A stretch of 64,000 nucleotides of DNA from assembly GCF_000321225.1 (NCBI RefSeq), contig NW_004450585.1, positions 303,564 to 367,563 on the forward strand, written 5' to 3'. Below, one piece after another: positions 23,479-34,274 of the stretch. Each line of letters begins with the position of its first letter. Position 1 is the first letter of the stretch. Origin of the DNA: Odobenus rosmarus divergens. Taxonomy: Eukaryota > Chordata > Mammalia > Carnivora > Odobenidae. The notes under the pieces are model-generated. The model saw only the letters and a program-made list of their open reading frames with translations. It was not told the origin of the DNA and made no database searches. A program made the translations under genes and the position numbers.

Positions 23479-24057
23479 GAACAAACTGATGGTTACCAGA
23501 GGGAAAGTGGTTGGGGGGGGATGAGTGAAATAGGTGAAGGAGATTAAGAGTACACTTATCTTGATGAGCACTGAGTAATATATGGAACTGTTGAATCACT
23601 ACCTTGTACACCTGAAACTAATATAATACTATGTGTTAACTACGCTGAAATAAAATTAAAAATAAATAAAAAATAAAAAGCATGAAGAGGAAAATAGGGA
23701 AGATTAGGTGAGCATTCGATATTTTAACAGTAACATCGGAAGCTACAAAATAATTGAAAAATTCCTTTCAAGTTTTCAAAAAATATACCTCCCATGCACT
23801 TTCTCAGAAAGCTACTAAATGATGTGCTTCTCCAAAATGAAGGAGTGAACCAAGAAACAGGAAGACATCCACTCCCAGAAATAGAAATCCAGCTGAAGAA
23901 AAAACAGAGGCAATCCCCCAGATGGTGGTAAAGGGACATCTGTGCACAGTGGGCTGAAGGTCCAGACCGAAGCAGTGCCTAGATCCTACGAGAAATGTCT
24001 TCAAGAAGATAAAACAGAGAAAACACATGATGTATTTGGATTAAGAGAAACTTTAAA

Positions 24058-24263
24058 GATATTTATTTATTTATTTATTTATTTATTTATTGAGAGAGAG
24101 CGAGAGCACGAGTGTGAGCTGGGGGAGGAGCAGTGGGAGAGGGACAAACAGACTCTGCTGAGCATGGAACCAGACAGGGGGCTGTATCCCAGAACCCTGA
24201 GATCATGACCTGAACAGAAATCAAGAGTTAGTCACTCAACCAACTGAGCCACCCAGGTGCCCC
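24058..24263 (-). mobile_element. CAN SINE, minus strand, with expanded (ATTT)n tail
   Basis: The tail complement is expanded to about eight ATTT units (24059-24092), then comes the CT-rich complement and a head complement ending ACCCAGGTGCCCC. Target duplication AAGAGRAACTTTAAA at 24043-24057 and 24264-24278. Confidence 0.93.
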
Positions 24264-24278
24264 AAGAGGAACTTTAAA

Positions 24279-25044
24279 CTTATGATAAAGGAATTAGGGA
24301 GAAATTAGTGAAGAGGGTGCATACAGGGTGAAGTGAATAAAAGGAGAACAATGATTAACTCCCAGAAAAACAAAGAGTACTACAAAAAAAGGAAATATAA
24401 TCATGGTATACATCATGGCTCAACTGTGAATAGTATTTGTTTACATGGTCATAATAATATAAACAATGAATGTTGACCTAACCAAAACGACTATGTTGAG
24501 AGGATGGGGCAAAATGATAAGTAACTGAAGAGGTGGTTATTTGCAAAAATTAATTAATTAACTAAGCAGTTACAAAGTAAGCATGATATTCGTAGATATG
24601 GAGGTAAATACCAAAAGAAAAACAGTAGAAGTTGTTAATTCCAGAGAACAGGGAAATGAAGGGGATGGGGGAGGTTGAAGGGCTGTTTTATTTAATAAAC
24701 CTTGCAGAACTTTCTGAATGTTTCATCTAATCATACATCAAACTTTGATATACATTAATTTGTAAAAATTAACAGAAAAGGAAAATCCATGCATATAATT
24801 CCTTAACTTGAACAGAACTATTACTGCATTTGTACACATCCTTCCAGGCTTTTTTAATGTGTTCTCCTATTTTCCCCATACTTCACATGCACATGAGTTT
24901 TGTATCACATCTTTTACTTAAAATATTTTCAAAAATTTTTGTTTCTACATTCTTCCCACTATTTTAATAATAATTTCATCAAGTAATAATACAAATCAAG
25001 CAATAATCAAGTGATAATTACAAATTTAATTTGCTTAGGATAGT
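24279..25044. other. No gene recognised
   Basis: AT-rich. A part around 24560-24770 ('ttccagagaacagggaaatg', 'ttatttaataaaccttgcag') may be an old LINE 3' end, but I cannot place it. Confidence 0.4.
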
Positions 25045-25356
25045 GCTATGGACTGAATGTGTTCTCACAAAATTCATATGTTGAATAGTAACCCACAAGG
25101 GGATGGTTTAAGAGGTGATGAGGTCATGGGGCCCCTGCCATCATGAATGAAATGAATGCCTTCATAAAAGAGGGTGAGAAAGTCCCATTGCCCACTCCTT
25201 CAGGTGAGGTTACAGTGGGAAGATGGTTGTCTATGTCCTCACCAGACACTAAATCTGCCAGTGTGGACTTCCCAGACTCTGGAACCATAAGAAATAAATT
25301 TCTTAAGCCATCTAGTTTCTGGTATTTCGCTATAGAAACCCAAAGGGACTAAGACA
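25045..25356 (+). mobile_element. MaLR solo LTR (MLT1-type, ERVL-MaLR)
   Basis: Starts TGCTATGGACTGAATGTG, then 'aaaattcatatgttgaa', 'gaggtcatggggcccctgccatcatgaatg', 'cttcataaaagaggg' and 'ggaaccataagaaataaatttctt', and ends 'gggactaagaca'. The order matches the MLT1 group of mammalian LTRs. A likely 5-bp duplication GATAG/GATAT flanks it. No internal retroviral sequence is present. The 69-codon ORF at 25143 is inside the LTR and is not a gene. Confidence 0.75.
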
Positions 25357-27529
25357 GATATTTGGATGTGAGACTTACTGAGTCAAAAGAATTTAACATT
25401 TTCATGGTTGTTACACAATGTTTTGCATCAAATTTTTGGAAGGAGACCATTTAATATCTAGAATGAAACTATAACTTTTTTTCAGCTCATGGAAAACGAC
25501 ATCTATCTAAGTTCCAATCATTTGCTAGTTAACATGCCCCAAAACACAACCACAAAACGATTTCAAGAAAGTACACCATGAAAAATCAAAGAAATGTAAT
25601 AAAATTAATGCATGTTGTACTTGTTGCAGAACTAACATATTTTCTGCAAATGAATGAGATTTTTTAAACAGATCAAAATCAGTTTATTTTCACTTCATTG
25701 AAACCCATCTATTTCCTCAAAGAGCCACAAAGGAAATTCATCATTCTCCTTCAATAGTTCTCCAGCTCTTACCAAAGATTCCCTGTGACCATTATATCCT
25801 GACCCAGGTCAGTGTGTTGAGCTGCTTTCTGTATGGGAAGAAAGGAATCTGTCCTCTACCTGGGCAGATGTAGAGATGGTGACATTTGAGGAATACCATA
25901 GGGACTGACTTTTCCCTGTCTCCACAAACAGACTCACCCTTAACATTGTGGGGACCCCAAAGTAAGTACAAATACAGTACAAAAAGTACAAATAGAGGTT
26001 AACATACCACACATCCAAATATTTTAAAATCCTTAATTCATAATAAAACATTATTATTGAAATACATTCTGTAGTTCCACCTAGGTAAATGTAATGTCAA
26101 AACAAGCTAGAAGGTCAGATTCAAATCTAGAATGCTCAGGCTCCTCAGAGCTCTGCACCAGAATACAGGACAGAAAAGAGAGCTCTCCTCCGATCACAGT
26201 CCACCCTCCTCCCCTTCCACTTCTGCTCCTTCTCATACCCAGACAGGTCTTACACATACATTGTTAACTCCAACCAGCAAATCCAGACTCTGCCCTCCAC
26301 CACCCCAAACAATAGCCTGGCTGCCCTGTGGGCCAAGTAACAGCAGGGTCCATCTACCCTTGGGAAAATGAACCCAGAGTGAAGGCCTGCACATGCCCTA
26401 AAAGAAGGACAAGCCTGTTTAGACAGGGAATTCCTGGAAGAACCAGGCTCTGGATGGGCACCTCTCCTAGCCCCACAAAGACTTCTTGTTCTATGCGGAG
26501 GGACTGGGCTGGAGGAGGACCAGAGCAGGTCTCTCTAAAGCATGAACCCAGAGCAGAGAATCCTCTCATGATGGTCTGGGGATAGTATTGCCATAGATAT
26601 GCAGTTCTTACCTTTGATGACATTTCTCTGAATTAAAATATCGTTCTCAGCATGCATCAGAGATCTTTGCCCTCTCCTTAACATTTCAGAACCATGAGCA
26701 CATTCTTTAGGATCAGCTTACCTGATTGCTTGGTCGCCATCCAGGAGAGCAGGAAAGGGCCTTCGGGAGAGGACATACAGAAGAGCTGCCTGAGAAACCA
26801 GGCCAGTGGTCACGTGGGGCAGCAGGGTGCAGCCTGGGCTCTGGGCACTGCAAGAAAGGAAAAGAGGTTTTGACTACACCTGGTTCTGCCTCACTAGTCT
26901 CCTCCTGACTGCCCTGGGAGGGTGTAAGCCAATTAAGAAAGAGGAAGAGAAAAATAAAATTGTAAAGTAGGGAAGACCTCCATGTCTGTCTCCAAATTTT
27001 CATCTTAGCATCAACCTACAGAACAGATCCACCTTAAACTACATGAGTAAAATGTATGGCCAAATACAGCTGTGCTTCCCAACTGACATTGTTCAAGCCC
27101 CCTCGTGTTTAAAAGCAATAATAGCATCAGTTATTTTTATTCATCAAAATAGCAATACATGAAATATTAATCTAAATCATTTTCCCAATGAAACAGAATA
27201 GTTTGAAAGCCTGTGAGTATGTATCAAATGAGCAAGACTGATAGCAAATACTTTTGGGGGGGGTGGTTTATAAAGCTTGTTTAATATCAATGTAACATTT
27301 TTTTTCAAAATTAGCATTAATGAAAGAATAAACAGTAAAGTTCTTCCTTACCTACAAAATCTCCCTGGAACATTAAAGGTCCTAGCTATACCCACCTAAT
27401 ACAAAACACTGTGAAAAAGCAGAACCAACCATTTGTTAATTCTTAGCTCTTTCCCTTCTTGGAGCATGCAAAGCAAGATTGCCTTTCTTGACAATACTAA
27501 TCTCTATCTATATATGTTTTTTAAAGTTT
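25357..27529. other. Single-copy sequence, no gene demonstrated
   Basis: GC content rises between 26100 and 26950, and several overlapping ORFs of 60-96 codons occur on both strands. None shows a known domain, conserved motif or clear splice context. A G run lies at 27255-27263. Exons here cannot be excluded by eye. Confidence 0.4.
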
Positions 27530-27535
27530 TTTATT
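27530..27535 (-). promoter_or_regulatory. Possible polyadenylation signal for the KH-domain ORF
   Basis: AATAAA on the minus strand about 180 nt after the stop codon of the 27716-28237 ORF. Short A runs on that strand follow or overlap it (27517-27532), which fits a worn poly(A) tail of a processed copy. It may equally be chance in AT-rich DNA. Confidence 0.3.
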
Positions 27536-27715
27536 ATAACTCACGTTTGAATCTTTAAACAACTGTCTATTTGTTTAGGAAGGAAAAAGGTGTGTAGACC
27601 ACTAACAATACTTATTTCCCCTTAGCCACAGGAACAAAGGCAGAGTACAGAATGGGCTCTAAGGGTAAGGCTCCTGACCCAGACTGAACCCCTTGCACTA
27701 AGATTCTCACAAAAA

Positions 27716-28237
27716 TCACACTGTTTTGGTAACAGGTTCCTGGACAGTCTCCTGACTTATTTCCAGTGACTGCATGGCTTCATCCAGGCTGCTCATCACT
27801 GTAGTGGAGAGGAAAGCACTGGAATGAACATTCTCTTTTTCAAGAGACTTCATGGTTTCCAGGCTGAGCATCATTGTGCCTTCGCACGGCTTCCTTCGCG
27901 GCTTCACGGCCAAAAAGCGAATCAGCCTTTTGGCACGCTTGCGGTACCAGCGTCTCCCCATGATGAAGATTTCAACCTTGCCCTCGGAGTTGTGCTTTCT
28001 CATCTGGAGCAGGACTTTGAACTCCCGTTCGAATCCCGGAAGGAGGACTCTGCTTGGACCGAAAATCTTTTCCAGCAGACGTGCCTCTACGTGAAGCACT
28101 GATGGCTTCAGAAAGTGCTTAAACTTACACCAGGACTGCTGAGTGTGCATAAGGAGCCAACTCCTGGAAAGGGAACACTTCTTGCTGGCTCCTGGGCTGT
28201 GGGATCCGGGCTGGGTCTTAACCCTGAAGGGCGCCAT
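27716..28237 (-). CDS. KHDC3L/DPPA5/OOEP-family KH-domain protein, intronless ORF (probable retrocopy)
   Basis: An uninterrupted 173-codon ORF. Residues about 36-112 resemble the atypical KH domain of the oocyte/embryo family KHDC3L (Filia), DPPA5 and OOEP. It has the family-like run VEARLLEKIFGP at 49-61, then a conserved proline at 67, VEIFIMG at 88-94 and a basic helix to about 112. The usual GxxG loop is GPSR, as in OOEP, so its last glycine is lost. Family members act in RNA binding and in the subcortical maternal complex of eggs. Residues 118-160 contain two similar short helices (MMLSLETMKSLE and VMSSLDEAMQSLE). Local CpG content is higher than in the surroundings. Known family genes have introns, so a one-exon copy with a short 3' region suggests retroposition. 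An acceptor-like 'ctctcttcctgcag' at 28259-28272 leaves open a true terminal exon. Function is not established. A clear target duplication was not found. Confidence 0.55.
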   Translation of the reverse strand: MAPFRVKTQPGSHSPGASKKCSLSRSWLLMHTQQSWCKFKHFLKPSVLHVEARLLEKIFGPSRVLLPGFEREFKVLLQMRKHNSEGKVEIFIMGRRWYRKRAKRLIRFLAVKPRRKPCEGTMMLSLETMKSLEKENVHSSAFLSTTVMSSLDEAMQSLEISQETVQEPVTKTV

Positions 28238-28325
28238 TGCTCGTACTCAGGACCGGATCTGCAGGAAGAGAGCGATAGCACATACTTTTACTAAAGCCCT
28301 GGCTACTCAGTCATTTATCATTTAG

Positions 28326-28796
28326 TTAAATACTAATCACTACTTTGAGGTTTCAACTATTACACCATTTTTGATGCTTTTATTCTTCATTACATGTTAT
28401 TTAATTTACAAAAAAAGACCAGTCATTAAAAACAAGAAGCATAAGGGATATTACCTTTGAAAACAAGTTAATATAAGAAGCATAAAAATGCAATGAAATT
28501 GTAAGAAGATAATTTTTACCCAAAACATTGTACCTATCTGTTTATAATTCCCAAAAAGCACATCAGGATGGCTTTAAAATTTTAAAAATTTATGTCAAAA
28601 GTATATAAATAGTAACTATCAAATTATCTTTGCATTTGTTGGAAATAGACTAATCACACTATAAATGTGCTCTTTGACTTGCAAAGCTTGCCGGAAGCAG
28701 CCTAAAGCATTATTTTGTCTCTTAGAAATAAAATGCAAATTGTGAAAAATAAGTTAAATGATTTTAAGTCCAAAATACAAGAATTATCACTGTCAT
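28326..28796. other. AT-rich sequence, no gene seen
   Basis: No repeat or coding signal recognised between the KH ORF and the next SINE. Confidence 0.5.
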
Positions 28797-28814
28797 AAAG
28801 TATCTATTTTGATG

Positions 28815-28989
28815 GGCGCCTGGGTGACTCAGTCAGTTAAGCTGCCTTTGGCTCAGGTCATGATCCCAGGGTCCTGGAATCGAGCCCCACATCAGGGAGC
28901 CTGCTTCTCCCTCTCCCTCTGCCTGCCTCTCTGCCTTCTTGTGCTTTCTCTCTCTCTCTGTCAAATAAAAAAATAAAATCTTTTAAAAA
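28815..28989 (+). mobile_element. CAN SINE, plus strand, perfect 18-bp target duplication
   Basis: Begins GGGCGCCTGGGTGACTCAGTC and has a body with a small deletion after 'cccacatcaggg'. AAAGTATCTATTTTGATG is present before (28797-28814) and after (28990-29007), unchanged. Confidence 0.95.
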
Positions 28990-29007
28990 AAAGTATCTAT
29001 TTTGATG

Positions 29008-29310
29008 CTTTAAGAGAGAATTAGATTTTTAAATCCAAGTAAATCCATTTAAGTACCTTAAGCTAAAAATAATACGTCATTGACTAATTTGTCAATAAGT
29101 AATCTTTTGTCAATTAATTTAAAGTAAATTTATCCACAAGTAACACATATAACAAAGAAAGATGTCAAAATTTTCCTTATCATAAATAAAATCATTAGGA
29201 TTGGATTTTAAATAAACTTCATAATCTAATGTTAAATAATATACTTTTCTAAATTTATACATTTTACTTTAAGTCTTTTCTGTAGAATATCCACGCAAAA
29301 ATAACAAAAC
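29008..29310. other. AT-rich spacer, nothing recognised
   Basis: No coding or repeat signal seen. Confidence 0.5.
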
Positions 29311-29504
29311 CGGTGGCGCCTGGGTGGCTCAGTCATTAGGCATCTGCCTTCAGCTCAGGTCATGATCCCAGGATCCTGGGATTGAACCCCGCATCGGGCT
29401 CCCTGCTCAGTGGGAAGCCTGCTTCTCCCTCTCCCACTCACCCTGCTTGTGTTCCCTCTCTCGCTGTGTCTCTCTCTGTCAAATAAATAAATAAAATCTT
29501 AAAA
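29311..29504 (+). mobile_element. CAN SINE, plus strand
   Basis: Complete element: GGTGGCGCCTGGGTGGCTCAG head with A-box-like TGGCTCAGTC, B-box-like GGGATTGAACCCC, 'cctgcttgtgttccctctctcgctgtg' and an AAATAAATAAATAAAATCTTA tail. Target duplication AAAATAACAAAAC / AAAATTACAAAAC. The body sequence is the arctoid form. Confidence 0.94.
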
Positions 29505-29636
29505 AAAAATTACAAAACAATTTTTAAGTTCTTAAGGGGATTGACACATTGTAAGTGACTATGAAAGGGATTCATAAATCAAAAGTATTCCCGAGACGGT
29601 GGTTAATAGGGTAATAGCAGGGATTCCAGAGTGCCT

Positions 29637-29651
29637 AGCACTATCTGCTGG
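29637..29651 (-). promoter_or_regulatory. Candidate CTCF binding motif, minus orientation
   Basis: AGCACTATCTGCTGG matches the reverse form of the CTCF core (AGCGCCMYCTRSTGG) except at two positions, one of which looks like CpG loss. It points toward the plus-orientation site at 13613. Confidence 0.45.
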
Positions 29652-29699
29652 CTGTAGTATAAAAGCTCATTAACAGTGACTAAGTCTTTCTGTCCACCA

Positions 29700-29882
29700 T
29701 TAAAGTCAGGTGCAGTCAGACAGAATTAAGCTCTGATTAAACTCTCTGCGCTTCAGTTCCTATGTTTATAAAATGAAGATAATAGTACCTCCTTCCCAAG
29801 ATTGTTATACCCATTAAGTGATATAACAAATGGAAGTGGCTGGCACACTGTTTAGGCCTATGATCAGCATTTGATAAATTGC
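29700..29882 (+). mobile_element. MIR SINE
   Basis: Reads 'tctgcgcttcagttcctatgtttataaaatgaagataatagtacctcc', then 'attaagtgatataac' and 'ctggcacactgtttagg', the middle and 3' part of MIR. Confidence 0.65.
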
Positions 29883-30039
29883 AGATGTATGTATATGACA
29901 TTTATACATGTAGATATATATTGCCAGGAGAAGAAACACACCAACTCAAATTCTCACTAAATAATTCTCCATCTAATTAATTGATACCAGCTACTTTCCT
30001 GAAAAGGGGAGAAAGCAGAAAGTTAAAAGAGGAAGATAT

Positions 30040-30234
30040 GGGGCGCCTGGGTGGCTCAGTCATTAAGCATTTGCCTTCGGCTCAGGTCATGATCCCACAG
30101 TCCTGGGATCAAGCCTCGCATTGGGCTCCCTGCTCGGCGGGAAGCCTGCTTCTCCCTCTCCCGCTCCCCCTGCTTGTGCTCCCTCTCTTGCTGTATCTCT
30201 CTCTGTTAAATAAATAAAATCTTTAAAAAAAAAA
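30040..30234 (+). mobile_element. CAN SINE, plus strand
   Basis: Head GGGGCGCCTGGGTGGCTCAG, complete body and an AAATAAATAAAATCTTT plus A tail. Target duplication AAAAGAGGAAGMTAT at 30025-30039 and 30235-30249, with one mismatch. Third plus-strand CAN SINE within 1.3 kb. Confidence 0.95.
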
Positions 30235-30529
30235 AAAAGAGGAAGCTATTCCTCATAGGCAGAAAAAGGGCATAAAAAGTAAAGACAAAATAGAACAAAA
30301 ACATATTTTTTGCCTAAAGTACATTTAGGATAAAAAGTCTGCAAATAACATAAATGCACCTGTCTCCCTCTGAACTGTCATGTGCCTGGGGACCTGGTAC
30401 CCAGGAAGCACTCAAACATAATTAGACATCAGGAGGAAAGACTGAGTTAGCAGCAACTTCCAGAAAGTTGGTGCCTTGTAACTAAATATAATCACTAACT
30501 GAAGTACAACTAACTAAATATAATCAGAG

Positions 30530-30670
30530 GGTCACAGGATGATGCAGCAAAAGGGACCCGAGAGACCACCTAACCAGCTCCAACCTTTTGCAAAAGGCAA
30601 AATAAAGTGCCGAGGGGACCTGCCCAAGAACACACACAATTAGAGGCAGAGGCCAAACTTGAATTAGGAT
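30530..30670 (-). mobile_element. MIR-type SINE, antisense (tentative)
   Basis: Reads 'aggggacctgcccaagaacacacacaattagaggcagaggcc' after a worn 'aggcaaaataaagtgccgag', the antisense MIR arrangement. Confidence 0.5.
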
Positions 30671-31321
30671 TTCCAGTAATGTACCCTTTCTTGTTTGGGA
30701 GAAAAAAAAACAAAAAAAAAACCACTTGTATGTATATGTTAGGGACATGGGAGAAAATGGGACAGCCTCTGGAATATATAAGGCAAAGGTTTCTAACACT
30801 ACCAACGTGTCCCTTGGCTGGCAATAAGATCCAAGGTTGACAAGGCAGCAAGACTTTCCCCTAAGGACAGAAAACATGTTGCATTATTCCTCCTACAGAA
30901 GGCAGTTAGACTAAGACATCCCTGCTGTCAAAATAACTGCTGTTTCCGATATGTTTTCCACCTACCCTTCAGAATGGAAATGAGCCCAGATCCCTTTCTC
31001 AGAAGAGTTAAGCACGGAATCATCACTCAAATGGAGCAAGCAGCTTGCAGAATGGCTGCAATGAGTTGGTTCCCTAGTAAATAGATTGAACATTATTGCT
31101 CTACTTCATATCCTCAATGGAACTCCGTCCCATGAATGGAGTGGTATATTATAACTGGCATAAAATAAGCCACCACTTTAGTTACAACACAGGATTGTGC
31201 AAATAAACAAGCATTAATCATGCACATTATGTAGAGCATAATGCTTCAGAGAGCTTCTGCAAGCAGCTCCAAATGAACTCGACCAAATTAAGCCATCTGA
31301 CAGCTGTTCTGTGACCTGTGG

Positions 31322-31368
<47 letters not shown>

Positions 31369-32439
31369 AAGCACAAAAACTACCCTCACAATTGGACCTA
31401 ATTAGCAACCTGGTTGTTGCAGCCACAGTAAAACCTGGAGTCCATGTCACCGCCATGCTGTTGGAGGCTTGTCTCGACATCAGGTGGCATGCACTAAAGG
31501 CTTAGTGCGGAAACGCTCACAATGGCGCCTGCACAAAATGTCCGTTGCTTCAGGAGAAACAGAACTGTGTCCAGGACTGGCTCTCTGCCTCTTGCCTGAC
31601 TCCCCCAAGCCAAAGATGTCAGAGACAGGGATGGAGTTTGGGGCACTGTTTTAATCCATGGAAGGAACATGTTTGTAACACTTAAAGTGTTATGCACTCC
31701 TAAGAGCTGGAGACTCAATATTACACAAAAACTGAGATTTTCCTGCATTCCCATCCATTTCTCAAAATCTTTCCCTTTACCTCTTTGCCTTAATTGAAAC
31801 CTGCCTGTTTCTGAGGATAATGCCTCCCTTTAAGCCCTCCCAAGTGCACAGTTGTTGTTCTCCAAAGTTATACATACCTCAGCACCAGATAATGGGGAAG
31901 GATTCTCCTTGTTCCTAAATCTCACTTCCAGGCCATTTCTTCTCTGCCCTTGCAAACGCCTTCTTCTCTGACACCCAGAGCTTTCAGCTCTACCCCTCTC
32001 CATTGACCTTCCATTCAATCCTCTTGTTCTGAAAACATGTTAACTCCTGGCTTACAGTCTTCCTTGGTTATCCTCTCTTCAGATGCCATCAGTGGTATTT
32101 CAACAGCCATGTTGGTGAAGTATAAACACTCTGGCTTCAAATCACCCTAATGATCTTTCTCTCCTCAACACCACCACCTCCCACTCCCATGGCTGCTTTC
32201 CAGACCTGGTCATTACCAGAAACTGCACCACCTGCAAAAATCTCAATTCAAATTCTACTTCCTCAGACTACAAGCAGTCATTTCTAGCTCATGTTGTTAT
32301 AGCACCCTTCTTTGTGACTCTCTCGCCATGCACAGACCAATACATTGGCCCAGTTTTCTTATTATTCATTGACTCCCCACCCTTCCCCTTCTCTCATACC
32401 ATCAGTGGTGCCTCAGTCTCCCTCACCCTCTTCAACTGA
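30671..32439. other. Single-copy sequence, possible conserved non-coding stretch 31010-31470
   Basis: No named repeat from about 30900 to 31800. The 31010-31470 part is balanced in base composition and rich in short motifs such as homeobox-like TAATCATGCACATTATG and CAGCTGTT. ORFs of 60-88 codons show no domain. A weaker CTCF-like match lies at 31477-31490. Confidence 0.4.
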
Positions 32440-32560
32440 TCTAAAATCACATCCTGTCAACTTTCTCTCCAAACTACATTCATTTATTTCTTGTGCACCA
32501 TTGTATTCCCAGGCTCTGGCTCACAATATAGACTCAATAATATTTCTCAAATGAGTGAAG
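32440..32560 (+). mobile_element. L2 LINE 3'-end fragment
   Basis: Has 'cttgtgcaccattgtattcccaggctctggctcacaatatagactcaataatatttctcaaatgagtga', the L2 terminus in sense orientation. The pyrimidine-rich 32160-32440 stretch may be more of the same element. Confidence 0.55.
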
Positions 32561-33747
32561 CATTAAAAATAAATGTTGGAGAGTTTCACTTCTGCTTAGG
32601 ATGTAGAAGCAAAAGAGAATGTCACTTCCACATTGACAATGGAAAAAAATGGATCATCTAAAAAATCGTAACTTTGATCCATCCCAACAGAGAGCTAAGG
32701 TTATAAGCAAGCAAAGCAACCTGAATTCCAAAGAGGGACAAACCTCAACGAAGAGAAATAGGACACATGTACTTTTCCACCTTCGGCAGAACACAGGAGA
32801 GAGAAATGGCTGCCACATAAGTAAATAAGAACCCACTAAAATTTTTATTCATAAAGGCCAAGTGTGGGCTAGTATGACAATGTAGTATAGGTAGCAGGTC
32901 CAGATACAAGGGGAATTTGCCTTTATTCATAAGATTTTCCACAGGCCTCCAATGGCTGCTTATAAGAAAGCTTAGAGATAGGATAGGAAAATGGAGTCAG
33001 CCCCCCTGCAGGGGCATGTACAGTGGGGTGGGTGCACAGAGATAATCATCAGGAAGCTCTATCTCACCCAGTACCAACCAGAGATATAAGGCAGAGCTTG
33101 GCTGCCATAGGAGGAAGGGCAGGAATGTGAGGAAACACCAAACTATGTCCCAAGCACACAGTCTGCTAAGAGTAAGACTAGGCTAGGAGAACACAGAACA
33201 CTCCAGTGACCCCACACAACTATAACACTAAGTAATAAGCAACATAACCTACAATTAGGGAAGGCTCAAAAGCTTGTAAAGAGTCCCTAGGATGGTGTAG
33301 AAGAGCATGACTTTTGTTTTCAACCCACCACGTTTCCACTCTATAACAGCTTCTAACAACTGGAGGGATTTAAGTTTATGACACACTAAAGGTAATGATA
33401 GCTACAACAAAACCCAAACCCATTTCAATTTCTGTCTAGGGTAACTCAACCCCATACCAAGAGCTTTACAAAATGCAAAAATGCTACTTACTTTGGTCTT
33501 CTATGTATGTCTATAAACAATATTTAATAATCATACAAAAACAGTAAAGCCAACATAAAATCAAGAGGGAAAAAAACAGCCTATTGCAAGAAAAAGAGCA
33601 ATCAACAGAACCAGACTGAGATGATCCAGCTGTTGAAATACTTTCAAATAATTATGATTAATATGTTAAAGGCCCTAGTGAAAAAAGTAAGCATGTACAT
33701 AGAGAGAAATGTCAGCAGAGAGATGAGAACTCTAAGAAAAGTTAAAT

Positions 33748-33955
33748 GGGGGCACCTAGGTGGTGCCAATTAAGCAGCCAATTAAGCATCTGACTCTTGA
33801 TTTCAGCTCAGGTCATGATCTCAGGGTCCTGGGATCGAGTCACATGTCAGACTCCCTGCTCAGCGGGGAGCCTGCTTAAGATTCTCTCTCTCCCTCTGCC
33901 CCTACCCCCCACCCTGTCCCTGCTCAAGCACATGGTCTTTCTCTCTCTCTCTCTC
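33748..33955 (+). mobile_element. CAN SINE, plus strand, with GAAG microsatellite tail
   Basis: Head GGGGGCACCTAGGTGGTGCC has a short local duplication ('aattaagcagccaattaagcatc'). The older body type is followed by a CT-rich run, and the normal A tail is replaced by (GAAG)n. Flanks share GTTAAATGG / GTTAAAATGG. Confidence 0.9.
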
Positions 33956-33996
33956 GAAGGAAGGAAGGAAGGAAGGAAGGAAGGAAGGAAGGAAGG
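33956..33996. repeat. (GAAG)n microsatellite
   Basis: About ten perfect GAAG units replacing the A tail of the SINE at 33748. Likely length-variable. Confidence 0.95.
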
Positions 33997-34274
33997 GTTA
34001 AAATGGAAAGGATAGAAATTTAAAACATGATATCCAAGACAAAGAATATATTCAATAACCTAATCAGCAGAACAGAAAGATCGGGGGTGGGGGCGGAGAA
34101 TTGGTGCGCCTAAATACAGATTAATCACAATATTCAAACTGCAGAGAGAGAGACGGAGAGAACTAGAGCAACCAAGAACCGAGGAACAATATCAAGTGTT
34201 CTAACATGCATGTATTGAGAATCCCAAAAGGACAAAAGAGGATAGAGAAGAAAAAAGTACGTGAAAAGATAATG

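Larger units (their letters stand above)
21475..23680 (+). mobile_element. 5'-truncated older L1 (ORF2 C-terminal part plus 3' UTR)
   Basis: Starts at 'aatcccatttacaattgcacc' in the late reverse-transcriptase region and runs through ORF2's C-terminal part to a 3' UTR ending in 'cctgaaactaatataatactatgtgttaac' and an A-rich tail. A frame at 22018-22380 still reads [14 protein letters not shown], typical of L1 ORF2. It carries a 34-bp tandem duplication (21811-21844 repeated from 21845), a CAN SINE (22511-22723), a TA/CA microsatellite (23125-23171) and a 5S rRNA fragment (23391-23478). Close in type to the L1 at 37344. Non-functional. Confidence 0.92.
33540..34274 (+). mobile_element. Old L1M ORF1-region fragment, interrupted by a SINE
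   Basis: Sense remnants of L1 ORF1: 'ccagactgagatgatccagctgttg', 'aataattatgattaatatgttaaaggccctagtg', 'agcagagagatgagaactctaag' and 'gagaatcccaaaaggacaaaagagg'. It resumes after later insertions at 35439 ('aaaattttccaaaaatactgaagg'). Sequence from about 32575 may be its 5' UTR. Confidence 0.65.

Noticed and set aside
29311..29504. tRNA-like A and B boxes in SINE heads
   Set aside because: They belong to tRNA-derived SINEs. No cloverleaf or intact tRNA gene is present in the window.
31477..31490. Third CTCF-like motif (ACATCAGGTGGCAT)
   Set aside because: Three mismatches to the core. Too weak to list as a site.
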